NCBI GenBank assembly: GCA_036346255.1
Contig: CM070632.1
Span: 52,650,896-52,714,895, forward strand
Length of the DNA: 64,000 nucleotides
From: Ampelocalamus luodianensis
Taxonomy: Eukaryota; Streptophyta; Magnoliopsida; Poales; Poaceae
Reading direction: 5' to 3'
The notes beneath the pieces are model-generated. The model worked only from the letters and a program-made list of their open reading frames with translations. It ran no database searches and was not told the origin of the DNA. Shown here piece after piece: positions 46,491 through 57,816 of this stretch (its first letter is position 1; each line of letters opens with the position of its first letter). The position numbers were made by a program, and so were the translations under genes.

Positions 46491-48149
46491 GTGGTAAGTA
46501 ACATGGCAATCCTCGATAATTATTGACATAGGTAAACCAATTATAAAACACTAATTAAGCATGATATGATCACCTGTAACGACGTGCGCCTGATAACTTA
46601 TTGGCCGCTAACACGGAATATAATAGCTATGGTATAGATAATCAGTAAAAGGGTGGAGGAACGGGCGAGGTTCGGCGCTCAAGAATGATAGTTCTTAATT
46701 CGTTTCCATTTCTTGCTGCCTTAATTCGAATTTAGATAATATCAACAGAAAATTGATTGATAGTTTTAAGGTACGAATCTGACACACCTTGTCTTTGTCC
46801 AACTTAATTAATTATTTGCATGTCTTACTCTATGGTGATATTCATGAAGTCGTTGCTTTCCCTTGCACTCGCTTCCTACCGAGCTAGCTAGGTAGGTCCC
46901 GGCGCATGCGTCTCAGTAAATATTAAGAAAATTAGCTCAGCATTATTGTGTTGGGCCGTGATAGCGACTAGAGGAGGTGAATATGAGCTAACTTTTTTAT
47001 GTCTGGATTTTTGCATTTTTTTCACTCCAATAATTATGTTTAGCTATGAAGAACAAGTTCTAAAAATAACAGTGAAAGATTAATTGAACTGAAATCAAGA
47101 AGTTCAACCATCAATCCCCCTCGGTCGATCTGATCGCTCGAGCGGTCTGACCTTTCTCAGGGGTGGTCTGAGCTCTCCTCAAAGCGATAAAAAAATCATC
47201 ACGATTTCAGATTCACAAAATTACCTAACTTTGTATCTATGAATACAAATCACTTGAAATTTTAGACACAACTCAATAAGAGGGTCGGGAACATATTCCA
47301 ATCAAACATCTAGACAATCACGGCCAAGATTTAAAGAGTTTCTTGTTTGAGTGTAAGACGGTTCAAAACCAGATGAAAACCAAAACTTAATCCAAAGACT
47401 TGCTCTAAGATGGTCAAGATAAACATAGATCAACTTCCACAAGTCCTAACAAGCTATATCACACCAAAATACTACGGCAAAACAGATGGAATATAAGAAC
47501 TAAAAATCTCAACAAAAAAAGAGAGCAAGAACTAGAGATAAATCATCATTGCACAAATTTAATTGGATTGATGTTGAGAAAAATTAATAATTGAAAGTAG
47601 TGAAGCCACAAACTCGTGTAATACTCTGGCATCTTCTATCGCATGTAGTCGGTTGTTTTCCATTGTGCTAGTATGTTTTCGCTATCTATGTAGGTCACGT
47701 CTCATGGGACTCAATTAATATTAAGAAAATTAGCTTTGTATCATTGCAACAAGGTATAAATTAAAAATTGTCATTTCGTGAGGCCTGGGCTACATGATGG
47801 TAATGAGCAATATTGTCTATTAATATTTGACAGCGATACATAGATAGCATCAACCCTGCAGGGCATGCACCTGTGGCCTATATATCAGGAAATTCAACTT
47901 GATCTTAGTACAAATTCAGGAAACTCCAAACATATAAATCAACACAACAAGACGTATTACTACACTGTTATAAATAATACACAGAAAAATATGAATATGT
48001 GACACAAATTTTACATAAAAAATCTTTTCGAGAAAAGTTTTGGACGCACGAAGACAATATTGCTATAGGAAGAGATGTTTACAATAAAGTTCTTACTCTT
48101 TTCTATGGACTACATTCCCTACAACTATATGTACCATATTATTTTCATA
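46491..48149. other. P450-3 upstream region with retroelement-like debris
   Basis: 46950-47640 holds phrases typical of copia-type LTR or leader debris (GGCCGTGATAGCGACTAGAGG, GGTGAATATGAGC), with no ends defined. A ~30-bp phrase (AATATTAAGAAAATTAGCT) occurs at 46919 and 47718. The proximal P450-3 promoter should lie in 47860-48150, with candidate TATA strings near 47879 and 47934; none can be chosen with confidence. Confidence 0.4.
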
Positions 48150-48176
48150 TAGAGAGAGAGAGAGTGAGAGAGAGAC
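48150..48176. repeat. (GA)n tract in the P450-3 leader
   Basis: A GAGAGA run interrupted by GTGAG lies 55-80 bp upstream of the start codon. GA/CT tracts are frequent in plant leaders; no specific role can be shown. Confidence 0.75.
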
Positions 48177-48231
48177 TACATTAGTTGTTAGAGTGCTAGC
48201 CTCGGTGTAGATTAATTAACAGAGGGTCGAC

Positions 48232-50134
48232 ATGGCTTACGACGAGCTACTAGTTCCCAGCTCACAAGCAGCAGCAGCACTGCTTCTCTTTGTCGTCCCT
48301 CTCCTCTTCCTCCTTCGCTACTTGGCCACAACAACAACACGAGGTCGTCGTAATGATCATGGTAAGCATCCTCCCCCGTCCCCACCAAGCCTGCCGGTCA
48401 TCGGGCACCTGCACCTCGTCGGCGCCCTCCCTCACGTCTCCTTCCGCGACCTCGCACGGAAGCACGGCCCCGACCTCATGCTCCTCCGCCTCGGCGCCGT
48501 CCCCACACTCGTCGTCTCCTCGCCGCGCGCCGCCGAGGCCGTCCTCCGCACGCACGACCACGTCTTCGCCTCCAGGGCGCGCTCCCCCGTCGCCGACATC
48601 ATCTTCTACCGCTCGTCGGACGTCGCCTTGGCCCCTCTCGGAGAGTACTGGCGGACGGTGAGGAAGCTTGTCACCACGCACATGCTCAGCGCCAAGAAGG
48701 TGCACTCCTTCCGCCATGGCCGTCAGGAAGAGGTAACTAACTGCTAATTAAATAGGCGTGCATACGTGCATGTCGCGCAAATTAAACACCATGCGTGCAT
48801 GCTGGCTAGTTGATTTCTGACATAATTAATATATATATATATATATAGGTGCGCTTCGCGATGGCCAAGATCCGTGAGGCGGCGGCGTCCGCTCCTGGCA
48901 CGGCGGTGGACATGAGCGAGCTTCTGGGCTCGTTCTCAAACGACGTCGTGTGCCGCGCGGTAGTGGGCAAGCACCTGCGGGAGGAAGGCCGGAACAAGCT
49001 GTTCCGCGAGCTCATAGAGATCAACGTGTCGCTCCAGGGGGGCTTCAACCTCGAGGACCTGTTCCCGAGGCTGGCAACGGTGGACGTGCTCGCGAGGGTG
49101 ATCTGCGCCAAGGCCAGGAGGATCAGCAAGAGGTGGGACGACTTACTCGAGAAGATCATCGACGAACACGCCGCCGCCAAGTCGTCGTCGGTAGTACCGC
49201 GTCATCACGTCGACGACGAGCAGCAAGACACCGGCGACCTCATAGATGTCTTGCTCTCTCGGCAGGAACACTACGGTCTCACCAGAGACAACGTCAAGGC
49301 CATCTTGCTGGTACCTAATTAATTAACCTGCAATTAATATATCTAAAAGCAAAAAAAAAAAAAAACTAAGAATTAATCCGACAATACGTAGTTCGTTGCA
49401 CTATATTAATTGTACGTACTCAAAGGTAAAGAAAATTAATTAATTTGTAGGACATGTTTCAAGGGGGCACGGAGACGGCATATCTGACGATGGAATTCGC
49501 CATGGCGGAGCTCATGCGGAACCAGCACACGATGGCCAAACTTCAGGCCGAGGTGAGGGCAAACATGGTGCCTGCACTAGGCGGAGAAGGTGCAGACATG
49601 GCGACCACCACCACCGAAGAAGAGGGCACGAGCAGCAAGACGGCCTACCTGAAGGCGGTGGTGAAGGAGACACTTCGGCTGCACCCGCTGGTGCCATTCC
49701 TCGTCCCGCACCTCAGCACCGCCGACTGCCAGGTGGACGGCTACACGATCCCCTCCGGAACGCGTGTCATCGTCAACGCGTGGGCTCTGGGGAGGGACCC
49801 GAAATATTGGGAGAGACCGGAGGAGTTCGCGCCGGAGAGGTTTCTTCTCGGAGATGGCGGCAGTGCAGCGGGCGTTGAGTACAAAGGGAATGATTTCCAG
49901 CTGGTGCCGTTTGGGTCTGGACGGAGGATTTGCCCCGGGATAAACTTCGCGGCGGCTACCATCGAGGCCATGCTAGCCAACCTTGTGTTCCATTTTGATT
50001 GGGAGCTGCCGGCGGCTGAGACGACAATGGACAGTACCGGGGGGATTGATATGACGGAGGTGTATGGGTTGACGCTCCACCGGAAGGAGAAGCTCCTCCT
50101 CGTTCCAAGATTCCCGGCCGGCCATATACATTAA
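48232..50134 (+). CDS. P450-3: CYP71-clan cytochrome P450, three exons
   Basis: Exons are 48232-48732 (167 codons), 48849-49310 (154) and 49451-50134 (227 plus stop), giving 548 residues. Both introns are GT-AG and phase 0. Intron 2 sits where the single intron of P450-1 and P450-2 sits; intron 1 (116 bp, after RHGRQEE) has no counterpart there. Features are an N-terminal anchor (about 14-32), HPPPSPPSLPVIGHLHLVG, WRTVRK, GGTETA in helix I, KETLRLHP (393-400), FAPERF and haem loop FGSGRRICPG with Cys482. A Thr/Glu-rich insert (about 372-382) lies before helix K. It is an ER-anchored mono-oxygenase, likely in the same CYP71C / indole-2-monooxygenase-like group but clearly diverged. No lesion seen; it is transcribed opposite to the other two. 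Confidence 0.92.
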
Positions 50135-50457
50135 TTATTCCAACCTATATGCTTATAGACGGCTTGGCTTGTTTCGTACTGCCATGGAATGTATGTGTTC
50201 ATGAACATATATAGTAGTATTTTACCTTCTGCATGCCAGTCAGAGGGTGTTAATTTGGTTGGAGTACAAGTTACCTTGGATATATATATGAAAAATACTT
50301 TCTACTCCTGGGAGTAGTTACTCCCACCTTTGATATACCACTACAGATTTGCTATTTTTAAGTCGTTTAGAATTTTCATAAGTTTAAATCAATTATTATG
50401 ATAATTAAATTTGTATAGAGATTAATGTGTCATATGATTGAATATTGATATTTTTAC
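50135..50457. other. 3' flank of P450-3
   Basis: Non-coding. The phrase GAACATATATAGTA, TTTTACCTT and GGTTGGAGTACAAGTTACCT (50199-50290) recurs in parts at 50778-51145, so the 3' flank of the gene is itself partly duplicated. Confidence 0.6.
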
Positions 50458-50731
50458 TCCGTGAGTGCCGTGTCCCCCTCAGTCCTTGCACATCGAACAA
50501 TTGTAAATGAGCCATCGGACGCTGCCATCTCAGTTGTCAATATCAGTGTTTCCCGTCAACCGCTCAACCAATACTAGGAAGGACCGCCCCTGTGTTGTCA
50601 TGTCCTTATCACCAACCACGGAATAGCAGTCTTATATCTCACTCTAAAAGATTAGTATGATAGGTGGTACTATTATCACACTTATAAATCGTGTTTTAAC
50701 TTTTTACCGATGTAGAACTATCTCAATACAT

Positions 50732-50770
<39 letters not shown>

Positions 50771-50819
50771 GTATGTATGAACATATATAGTATTTTACCT
50801 TTCGCATGCGAGTCGGAGA

Positions 50820-51103
50820 AGCAAATCCTATGATATTGCACAGCAATATCACGATGAACAGTGTCATGACATTGTTTTACAGTCGTCGGATCGGGAATCG
50901 ACGGCTGAGATCCAGATATGATTCTGTAGCAAAGCACTGTAGCGAAAACACTGCAGCAAGGGTGCTGTTTATGAGCACTCTAGCAGTACTGTAGCAATCA
51001 ATCTCAGCCGTTGATTTCCGATCTGGCGGCTCAGATCTTATGAATGTTATGATACTGTTTACCCATGATATTTCAATGGGAATGTCGAGGATGCCCTTCC
51101 GTG
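50820..51103. mobile_element. MITE-like insertion with long inverted arms
   Basis: It interrupts the phrase GAGTC(G/A)GAG...GTGTTAA(C/T)TTGGTTGGAG, which is continuous at 50243-50270. Its arms are inverted copies: ATATCACGATGAACAGTGTC...CGGCTGAGATC on the left against GAAATATCATGGGTAAACAG...CGGCTGAGATT read inward from the right. The centre has TGTAGCAAAGCACTGTAGCG-type repeats. Exact ends and TSD were not fixed. Confidence 0.6.
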
Positions 51104-51143
51104 TTAACTTGGTTGGAGTCCTAAATGCAGTACAAGTTACCTT

Positions 51144-51145
<2 letters not shown>

Positions 51146-51224
<79 letters not shown>
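51146..51224. repeat. (AT)n microsatellite, about 39 units
   Basis: An uninterrupted AT dinucleotide run of 79 bp. The matching place in the left duplication (about 46189-46208) has only about 10 units, so it has expanded since duplication. Confidence 0.95.
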
Positions 51225-51227
<3 letters not shown>

Positions 51228-51490
51228 CTCAATTGAAGTTATCCGAAGATTGTTTTTTTCCATCGTGCAAGTCCAACCCAACAACTCACTCTAGGGGTCT
51301 AGGTACCCTTCTTCCACAGGGTTACACATTAATCAAACATATCAAGTCCTAATTAATAGCACAAGGTTAGTTATCAAATCCAGTAAATAGGTGGTGATCC
51401 AGCATCATCAACTTATTGATTATCCTCCTCTAGTTACCAGCTCATGATGTTATCATAATAATATCCAGCACTAAGGTGATTGAAATGACA

Positions 51491-52185
51491 CTCAAACTCA
51501 ACAATCTTCATCTTGAGATGAATTCCTTCTGTAGGCAAAACAAAACGCGGTCTCCTCGAAACAGATCAGAAAGAACACCTTGTGCGCCGAACGTCCATAG
51601 CACTACTAGATGATATGAAAATGCTAGAGTAGCGAAAATAGGGTATGTTGACCATAATTAAAATATTGTCAACTTAATTTTGGTTTCCATTTGTACTTGG
51701 TAAATATTTTGTTAATGTCGAAAATACATTTCAAACTAGGAAAACACGAAGACACCTCTAAAAATTCTATTAAAAAAAATCCAAAGTAGCTAAATAGGGG
51801 TATGTAGACATTAATTAAAATATTGTGAACTTAATTTTACTTTCCATCTGTACACGGCAAGATACATCTAAAAATTTATACATCGATACAGTTTGTTGCA
51901 CATCAGTTTCGTAAGTGTCGCTAATCATACAATAGTTGAATTAATTATATATGTCATTTCTTATTACTTTATGTATTTGTTTCTAGTATTTACAATGTAT
52001 GCACTAAATTTTTAAGTATGGCAGACCCAGGAGACGCTGCGCAGTGGCATTACGAGTTGGTTGACCCGACCATTGACGCGAGTCACTGTAGCCGCCTCAA
52101 TACCATTCTCCCCTGGGAGAGCGAGGCGGCGATTGAGCTTAGTACGCTGCGGCTACACATGCCCATTAGGGCATGAAGGGTGGAC
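51491..52185. other. Spacer with a 52-codon frame
   Basis: AT-rich DNA followed at 52018 by a short open frame starting MADPGDAAQWHYELVDPTID and ending at 52176. I do not recognise it. It abuts the LTR end at 52186 and may be a retroelement internal piece. Confidence 0.35.
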
Positions 52186-53024
52186 TGTCACGACCACCTC
52201 GGCTGATGCTCTAAGAAGATCTCCTAGGACCTCATAGGGAGGTCCGACAGGATTACCCGGAGGTCGTGTAGGTCCTCTGAGAGCACCCACTGAGGAGGTC
52301 CTCCAGAACCTCCCAGGAGATCGCAAGGACCTATGAGGAGATCGCAAGGACCTCCCAGAGGTCGTGGACACTTGCGCCACTGAGTTAGTCCCAGGAACCG
52401 AAGCTAACTCGCACAAGACAACATAGGTGTGATCACAACCACAAAGTCCACAAAAGGAGCAGCGGAAAAAGAAACAATAATAGATTAACGAGGGCCTTAT
52501 GGCCAAGGTTGTTTACAGCAAACGCCGACAAGGGCTACAAAATCCGACAACAAGCTTTATAGCAAAAACACCGACAACACGCGGGCCATTCGACAAACCC
52601 AAAGGCTGTCGAGTGGAGGGCGTCTCTAGAAGCTCAGGTCATCAAAGAACTCTTCCTCGAAAGGTCTGAGCCACCAAGACCTAGATCATCTTCGGCCACT
52701 GCTTGCAACAGTAGGACAAAAGTCATGAGTACGTTGAATGTACTCAGCAAGTCACAGAAAACAATTATGCAAATAATATTCATGCTTTGGCTTGACAAAG
52801 GGGAGTTGCAGGGTTAGTTTGCAAAAAGCAACATTTTACAGGAGAATAACATAATAGGTTAAAAGCTCAAGTTAAAACAGAAAAACACAAGTTCAAAGAT
52901 TTGTAAAAGGAGGTCGTGAGCACCGACTCACTACCAAAAACCACATGTGGGAGGTCCTAGTCGCACCTACGTCTAGGATCACCCCCACGATCACCCTAGA
53001 GCACCAACTCTAGGACGTACGAGG

Positions 53025-54347
53025 TGTTGGAGATATGCCCTAGAGTCAATCATATTGATGATGATATTTCATTGTATCCATGATTTAATAAATGTTCCTT
53101 GAATATTGCCTTTGTGTTGATTAACAAGTATGTGACTTGTTTGTGAAACTCTTTACTTGTATGGTTATTCTAAAGTTGTCCCTAGTCGGAATTCATGTGA
53201 GGACACACGTGAATGATTGATTAGCACATGTATCGGTTGATGGCCATGTTTCACAGGTCATAGACATGGAGATGTCAAACCAATAATGTGGACACATGTT
53301 TAGAACATGGGGTTGGACCGACCCAACATGAGACATAGTAATTATTCTTATGGTTCTCTCTACACAATGTGTACGCCTTGTCCTTAGACACGAGATTGTC
53401 GCATGTACTTGAGATGTGAATCGACCTACTTAGGGGCTATCAAACGCTACTCGTGAATCGGTAGTTATAAAGGTAGCTTAGGGTTTGTCATGAAGCATCT
53501 TTGCGAGGCATGGTCGATCGAGATGGGATTTGCCCTCTCTACGAGAGAGATATCTCTGGGCCTCGAGTGATCGGATCCGAAATGCATGGCCATGCTACTT
53601 AAGGTTAAGAGTTAACCTAGTAAGGGATTCCGGATCACAGGATCGAGAAAGAGTGGTCGACTTGGAGCTCGACCGAATATCGTGAGGCAAAGGGATTGGC
53701 ATGTACATAACGTTGTGATGGTTCGTCCGATATGATCTTTACGTATGTTTAGGAGTTTGCACGTCTTGCTAGAGGCCGCTACCAACTATTGACCAAGTAA
53801 GTGTACTCGCGTCGTGTCTAAACATATGTGAACCATAGGGTCACACACTTGAAGTGAAGCCTAATTCGGATTGGATCCGAATTAGATCGGGCATTGAGTC
53901 CTAATGGGCCTCTATTCGTAGAAGCCCATTATAAGGGCGTCTATAAAAGGAGGCAGGGCGCGCTGGTTGAGGTTGAGTTTTTCGTGACATCCCCAAACCA
54001 CGGTCGCCACCTCCCACGCCCTAGTCGCTCGCGCGGATCTAGTAGTCCGGCGCGCGTCGCTCTCCCGTGCGTGTGGATACTTTTGAAGGCGCCGCATGCG
54101 TGGCGTTGGGACGAACCGCAAGAAAGGAGTCATGACGTGGGGCGCCACGACGAGGACGAGGAAGTAGTACGACTACTCGCCCGACGCATTGCATCAACTT
54201 GGTACGACTACATCGCCCCGACGCGGTTGCATCAACTTCCGCACCTGCGCGTCTAGTGGTAAGACCGTGATCTATAACTGCAGTGATCTTGGTTTACGGG
54301 TAGAATTTTTTTAATTTGCGCTAGTGTAGCCTACCCGTTTCCCTACA
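53025..54347 (+). mobile_element. Solo Ty1/copia-type LTR, 1323 bp, TSD CGAGG
   Basis: Starts TGTTGGAGATATGCCCTAGA, a start typical of abundant grass copia LTRs, and ends CGTTTCCCTACA. A perfect 5-bp TSD CGAGG lies at 53020-53024 and 54348-54352. A TATA box (CTATAAAAGG, 53941) opens the R region. There is no internal region. A 120-codon frame from 53894 crosses the TATA box and shows no domain, so it is not called. Confidence 0.92.
53941..53949 (+). promoter_or_regulatory. TATA box of the copia LTR
   Basis: CTATAAAAG follows GCCCATTATAAGGGCGT and precedes the probable R region. It sits at the usual relative place for a copia LTR. Confidence 0.65.
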
Positions 54348-57041
54348 CGAGGCACCTACCCCGAGCACCATGGACCACCCATGAGCCAATCACGACCTCT
54401 CTGGAGTCGGCCAAGGTCTCTTCGAGATAACAGCCATGACCTCCCGGGGGGTGTCTAGGACCTCAATATTTTACAAAAGTCTACCCCTTGCGCAAAATCA
54501 CCAGGCAACTGTCCATGGCCAAGGACTTGGCTATTTGAATAGATTTTTACACTCTGCATAGGTGTACAACTTTACCCACAATTCACGACCTCTCTAGCGG
54601 GGCGGTTCCCGTAGAAACCTTGCTCATTTCCGAAGATGAGCAGCCTAGAGAGCGTGACAAGGCCTTTACAAAGCTTGGAACTGGCTTAGAGCTGCCCGCT
54701 AAGGTTTCTCTTATAACGGGCATCGCACTACGTCAGATTCGTGCCCCCTCTTATGCCAGTGAACCACACACTCAACCACAACAGAACCAAGTCAGCTCTT
54801 TGCTAATTATTTGGCCCAGACCACCCCCATAAAGTGGTCTTGTGGTTGCACGAAAACACCCGGATCATTGGATCACAAAGTAAAGTCCTTAAGAGCTGCT
54901 CAAGCAAGACCAGCCACAACCCGATGTGACAGTAGAGCACCACCCTAGAACACTCACTACTCACTCCCGACCTTCTTGCCTGAGCAAAAATAGTTTTGGG
55001 TTCAACCTGTGCCAAAAGACCACCAAGTCTAGGCACACAAGTTTTAGCAAAGTGGTATCACACCACAAGAAGTACCTCTGGAGCATCTCACCCCAGTGGT
55101 ACACTAGTGACACCAACCACAGTTCCATAGATTCTTAGTCAAGATTATTAAAGAAAGTAAAACAAAGATTCTCCTAACTCAGGATTCTAATCTAAGCTAA
55201 GCAACCTACGACCCCAAGCTGGCAAGACAAGGGATGCCAACCAAACCTACCCAACTAAGGTGATCCGAGGGACATCATATCAACATGATGAGTTCAAGTA
55301 TCCAAGGAGAAAATAGTGTAAGTAGGAGAAGCTACTGCCCAAAAACCTTTTTACTAAAGTAGCCATGCAAGATAGAGTAAAACAACATATATTTGAAACA
55401 CTAGGTCCAACAATGATCAAAAGTCTGTGACTTGCCTTCGCTTAGCAAGGGAGAGGCTTCTGTGGCGGTTGCTGGGTCTAGGAACTCCTCTTCGAACTCG
55501 GAACCTACATGTTCACGAAGAACCAAATAAACAAGGCAGGCTCAAGCAAGAGAAGTTAAAAGAAGCCCAGGACTTAAACAAAAATCAACTCAAAACCAGA
55601 AGAACAGGAGGTCCTAGCCGGAGAGGGGAGGTCCTGCTGAAAGAAAAGCTCTAGGAACAAGCTCAGGGGAGGTCTAGACGAAAACAAGGGAGTTAGAGAA
55701 TGAGACCAAAGGTGATGAGGGACAGCTCTCCCAGCTACAAATAGCAAGAGAGGCGGTGGTGAGCACTGAGGCTCAGGGTAATGTGTCAAGAGTAGGTGAG
55801 AAAAAGGGTACAAGGATAAGAAATTGATAAGACAAGGCAGGGCATCAAAAGAAGGAAACCAGTACCTCAGATGTGACTACATTCGATGTGCCGCAGCAAT
55901 ATTAAATGTTCAGAAACTTTCTGCTGCAAAGCGTGCAGAAGGGGGCAATGGGGATAGGGCTGGCTCAAACAAAGAGGTTGGTCAAAACAACGGGAAAAAG
56001 TCCAACTAAGGAGGTGGTCTTAGGAAGAGGTCCTACAGAGGAGGAGGTCCTCTGAAGGCAAAAGAGGTCATGCGGAGGAGGTCCTCTGAAGGCAAGGGAG
56101 GTCCTACTCCACCATGGTGGTCTTTGAAAAAAGACCAGAGGTCATGACCATATGGGGTGGTCGTGACAAAAGAGGGTGGTCTTTGCAAAAAGACCACGAG
56201 AATACTCAAAGGGAGGAGGTCCAAAGGACTAAGGAAAAGGCGCAGCGAATCAGGGCCACACGATCTTGATCGGGTGGTTCTAAGAGATAGGAACGTTCGG
56301 ACCGTGCGAACGCATCCTTACATCGTAGCCTCCCAAACTAAATCGGACGATCCACAATGCGAGGGACTGTTTGGACTATCCGAATGCCTCCTCTCAATCG
56401 GGCCATCCAAGCAAGATCTAAGGGTCCTGAGCCGAGGTAGGCACGCACAGAGTTTGGACTTAAGGGAGGCCCAAACAAGGAGAAGTCTTAACGGACTATA
56501 TCCAAAGGGGAAAAAGATCTAACGAAGGAGACCCAAGGAAAGAGGTCCAATGAGGTCTTAACTGCTAGGATAGCCTAAAAGAGATCCCGACGATTAAGAT
56601 TGCAAGGAGGAGGTCCTAACGGCCAAGTTCTAACGAATAGGAGGTCCTGGCAGTCAGGTTCTACAAAGGGGTGGTCCAAACACAAAGGAAGTCTGAACCT
56701 GAGGAGATTTAAACCAAAGGACAGCACAAAGGAGGTCCAAACCACAGGAAGGAGGTCCTGACCAAAGGGAAGGTAAGGATCAAGAGGAGGTCCAGGAGAA
56801 AGAAAACTAAGCTCAGGAGCACTCGAAGCAAACAAAGAAAGGAACTAAAAGGCTAGGAACACTAGAGAACTTCAACGGCGAACCAAGAACTAAACCAGCG
56901 TTAATTGAAGTTTGAGTTAAGTCAAGTTAAACCTCAAATTTTCTAAAGTTCCAAGTTAAGCTTGAGCAAAACAATAAACCAAATGGTTCCTTTTAGGTTT
57001 TGAAATCCGACAAAAAGCTCTAAGACAAACGGGACATTACA

Positions 57042-57352
57042 AGTCCCATGTTGGGTTCTAAGGTACGTGTAGTTATGACCCTCGTGTACTCAATTGCAGT
57101 CTGACTACTTTTGGTGGACTCAGGTATGTTCTTAATCCTTTCGATGAAGGTTGAGAGCAGCAGGCCTCCTTCCACCAGCGAGGATGGTGGAGGCGACGTG
57201 GGAGGATGACCAGGATGTTTCTTTTTTCTCCGATTAAGGTGGGAATTTCTAGGCTTTTTTTTTCTTTTTCTCTGATTATTGTGATAATTTCTAGCCTTTT
57301 ATATTCTAGGATTAACACGAGGGCTTCTAGGAGAGCCTCCAATTAGTATAGA
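57042..57352 (-). mobile_element. Helitron 5' end (truncated by an LTR)
   Basis: On the minus strand TCTATACTAATTGGAGGC starts at 57352, followed by CTCGTGTTAATCC. This matches the 5' ends of the two intronic Helitrons (TCTATACTAATT and CGTTAATC). The LTR starting at 57041 cuts it off after about 310 bp, and the remainder was not found. Confidence 0.7.
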
Positions 57353-57354
57353 TA

Positions 57355-57550
57355 TTAGCCATCAACCCATGCATCTGCACGGGCTAGCATTTTTTTTAAA
57401 AAAATATGAATAAAGAAAGTTTATGATGAATATTGGTTGTATTTGCATAATAGTATGAACTGCGTACAGGAAAAATTTATGACTATGCATTTCAATGTGT
57501 ATTACTAAAAACACGTTGGAGCAGATTTTCATAGGGTATGAAACTTGATT
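57355..57550 (-). mobile_element. Helitron 3' end, head-to-tail with the previous one
   Basis: On the minus strand a hairpin (CCCGTGC / GCATGGG, one mismatch) is followed by TTGATGGCTAA ending at 57355. Two bases (TA) separate it from the 5' end of the next Helitron at 57352. Its body runs right into the MULE that starts near 57550, so its 5' end is lost or displaced. Confidence 0.65.
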
Positions 57551-57807
57551 TTTTTTAAAAAAAAATCCATTTTTTATTAGAAATTACAAAATTATTCCAC
57601 CCAATTTTTTTTTACAAAATTAACCTCCTGTCGCCGCACCGTTGGGCGACTGTCTCCAGTCACCCAACGGTAAAGCGATAGCTAGGTAGTCGTCGAGCCG
57701 TTGTGCATCATAAATACAATCGCCCAACCGTTGGGCTTTTAATGCTATCGTTGCACCATTCGGCGACAGAATCGTCCAGTTGTCAAACGGTAGGGCGACT
57801 GGAGGGG

Positions 57808-57816
57808 TATATAAAG
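57808..57816 (+). promoter_or_regulatory. TATA box of the MULE transposase gene
   Basis: TATATAAAG lies just inside the left inverted repeat. It is followed by a purine-rich leader, a GAG/GTAAAT donor (57953/57954) and a TTTGCAG acceptor (58572), then the transposase ATG at 58586. Confidence 0.65.

Larger units (their letters stand above)
50458..51490. repeat. Direct duplication flanking P450-3, right copy (expanded)
   Basis: The partner of 45958-46490. Between about 50690 and 51225 it holds extra DNA: a (TATATG)n run, a second piece of the P450-3 3' flank, a MITE-like insertion and a long (TA)n. Confidence 0.88.
52186..57041 (-). mobile_element. Gypsy-type LTR with a nested copia LTR
   Basis: On the minus strand the segment starts TGTAATGTCCCG at 57041 and ends GGTCGTGACA at 52186. 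It has the layout of the other long LTRs: AT-rich opening, gene-like middle and the double-palindrome module (54511-54579), then a short acidic frame near 52650. The decamer-like AGGAGGTCC and variants recur many times at 55600-56800 and 52230-52370. A solo copia LTR (53025-54347) is nested in it. Flanking 5-mers differ (TGGAC against AGTCC), so no TSD supports the ends; rearrangement or a wrong end is possible. Confidence 0.6.

Noticed and set aside
50731..51352. Frames translating to Tyr-Ile repeats
   Set aside because: Artefact of the (AT)n and (TATATG)n microsatellites.
53894..54256. 120-codon frame in the copia LTR
   Set aside because: Starts upstream of the TATA box and runs through R/U5; no domain.
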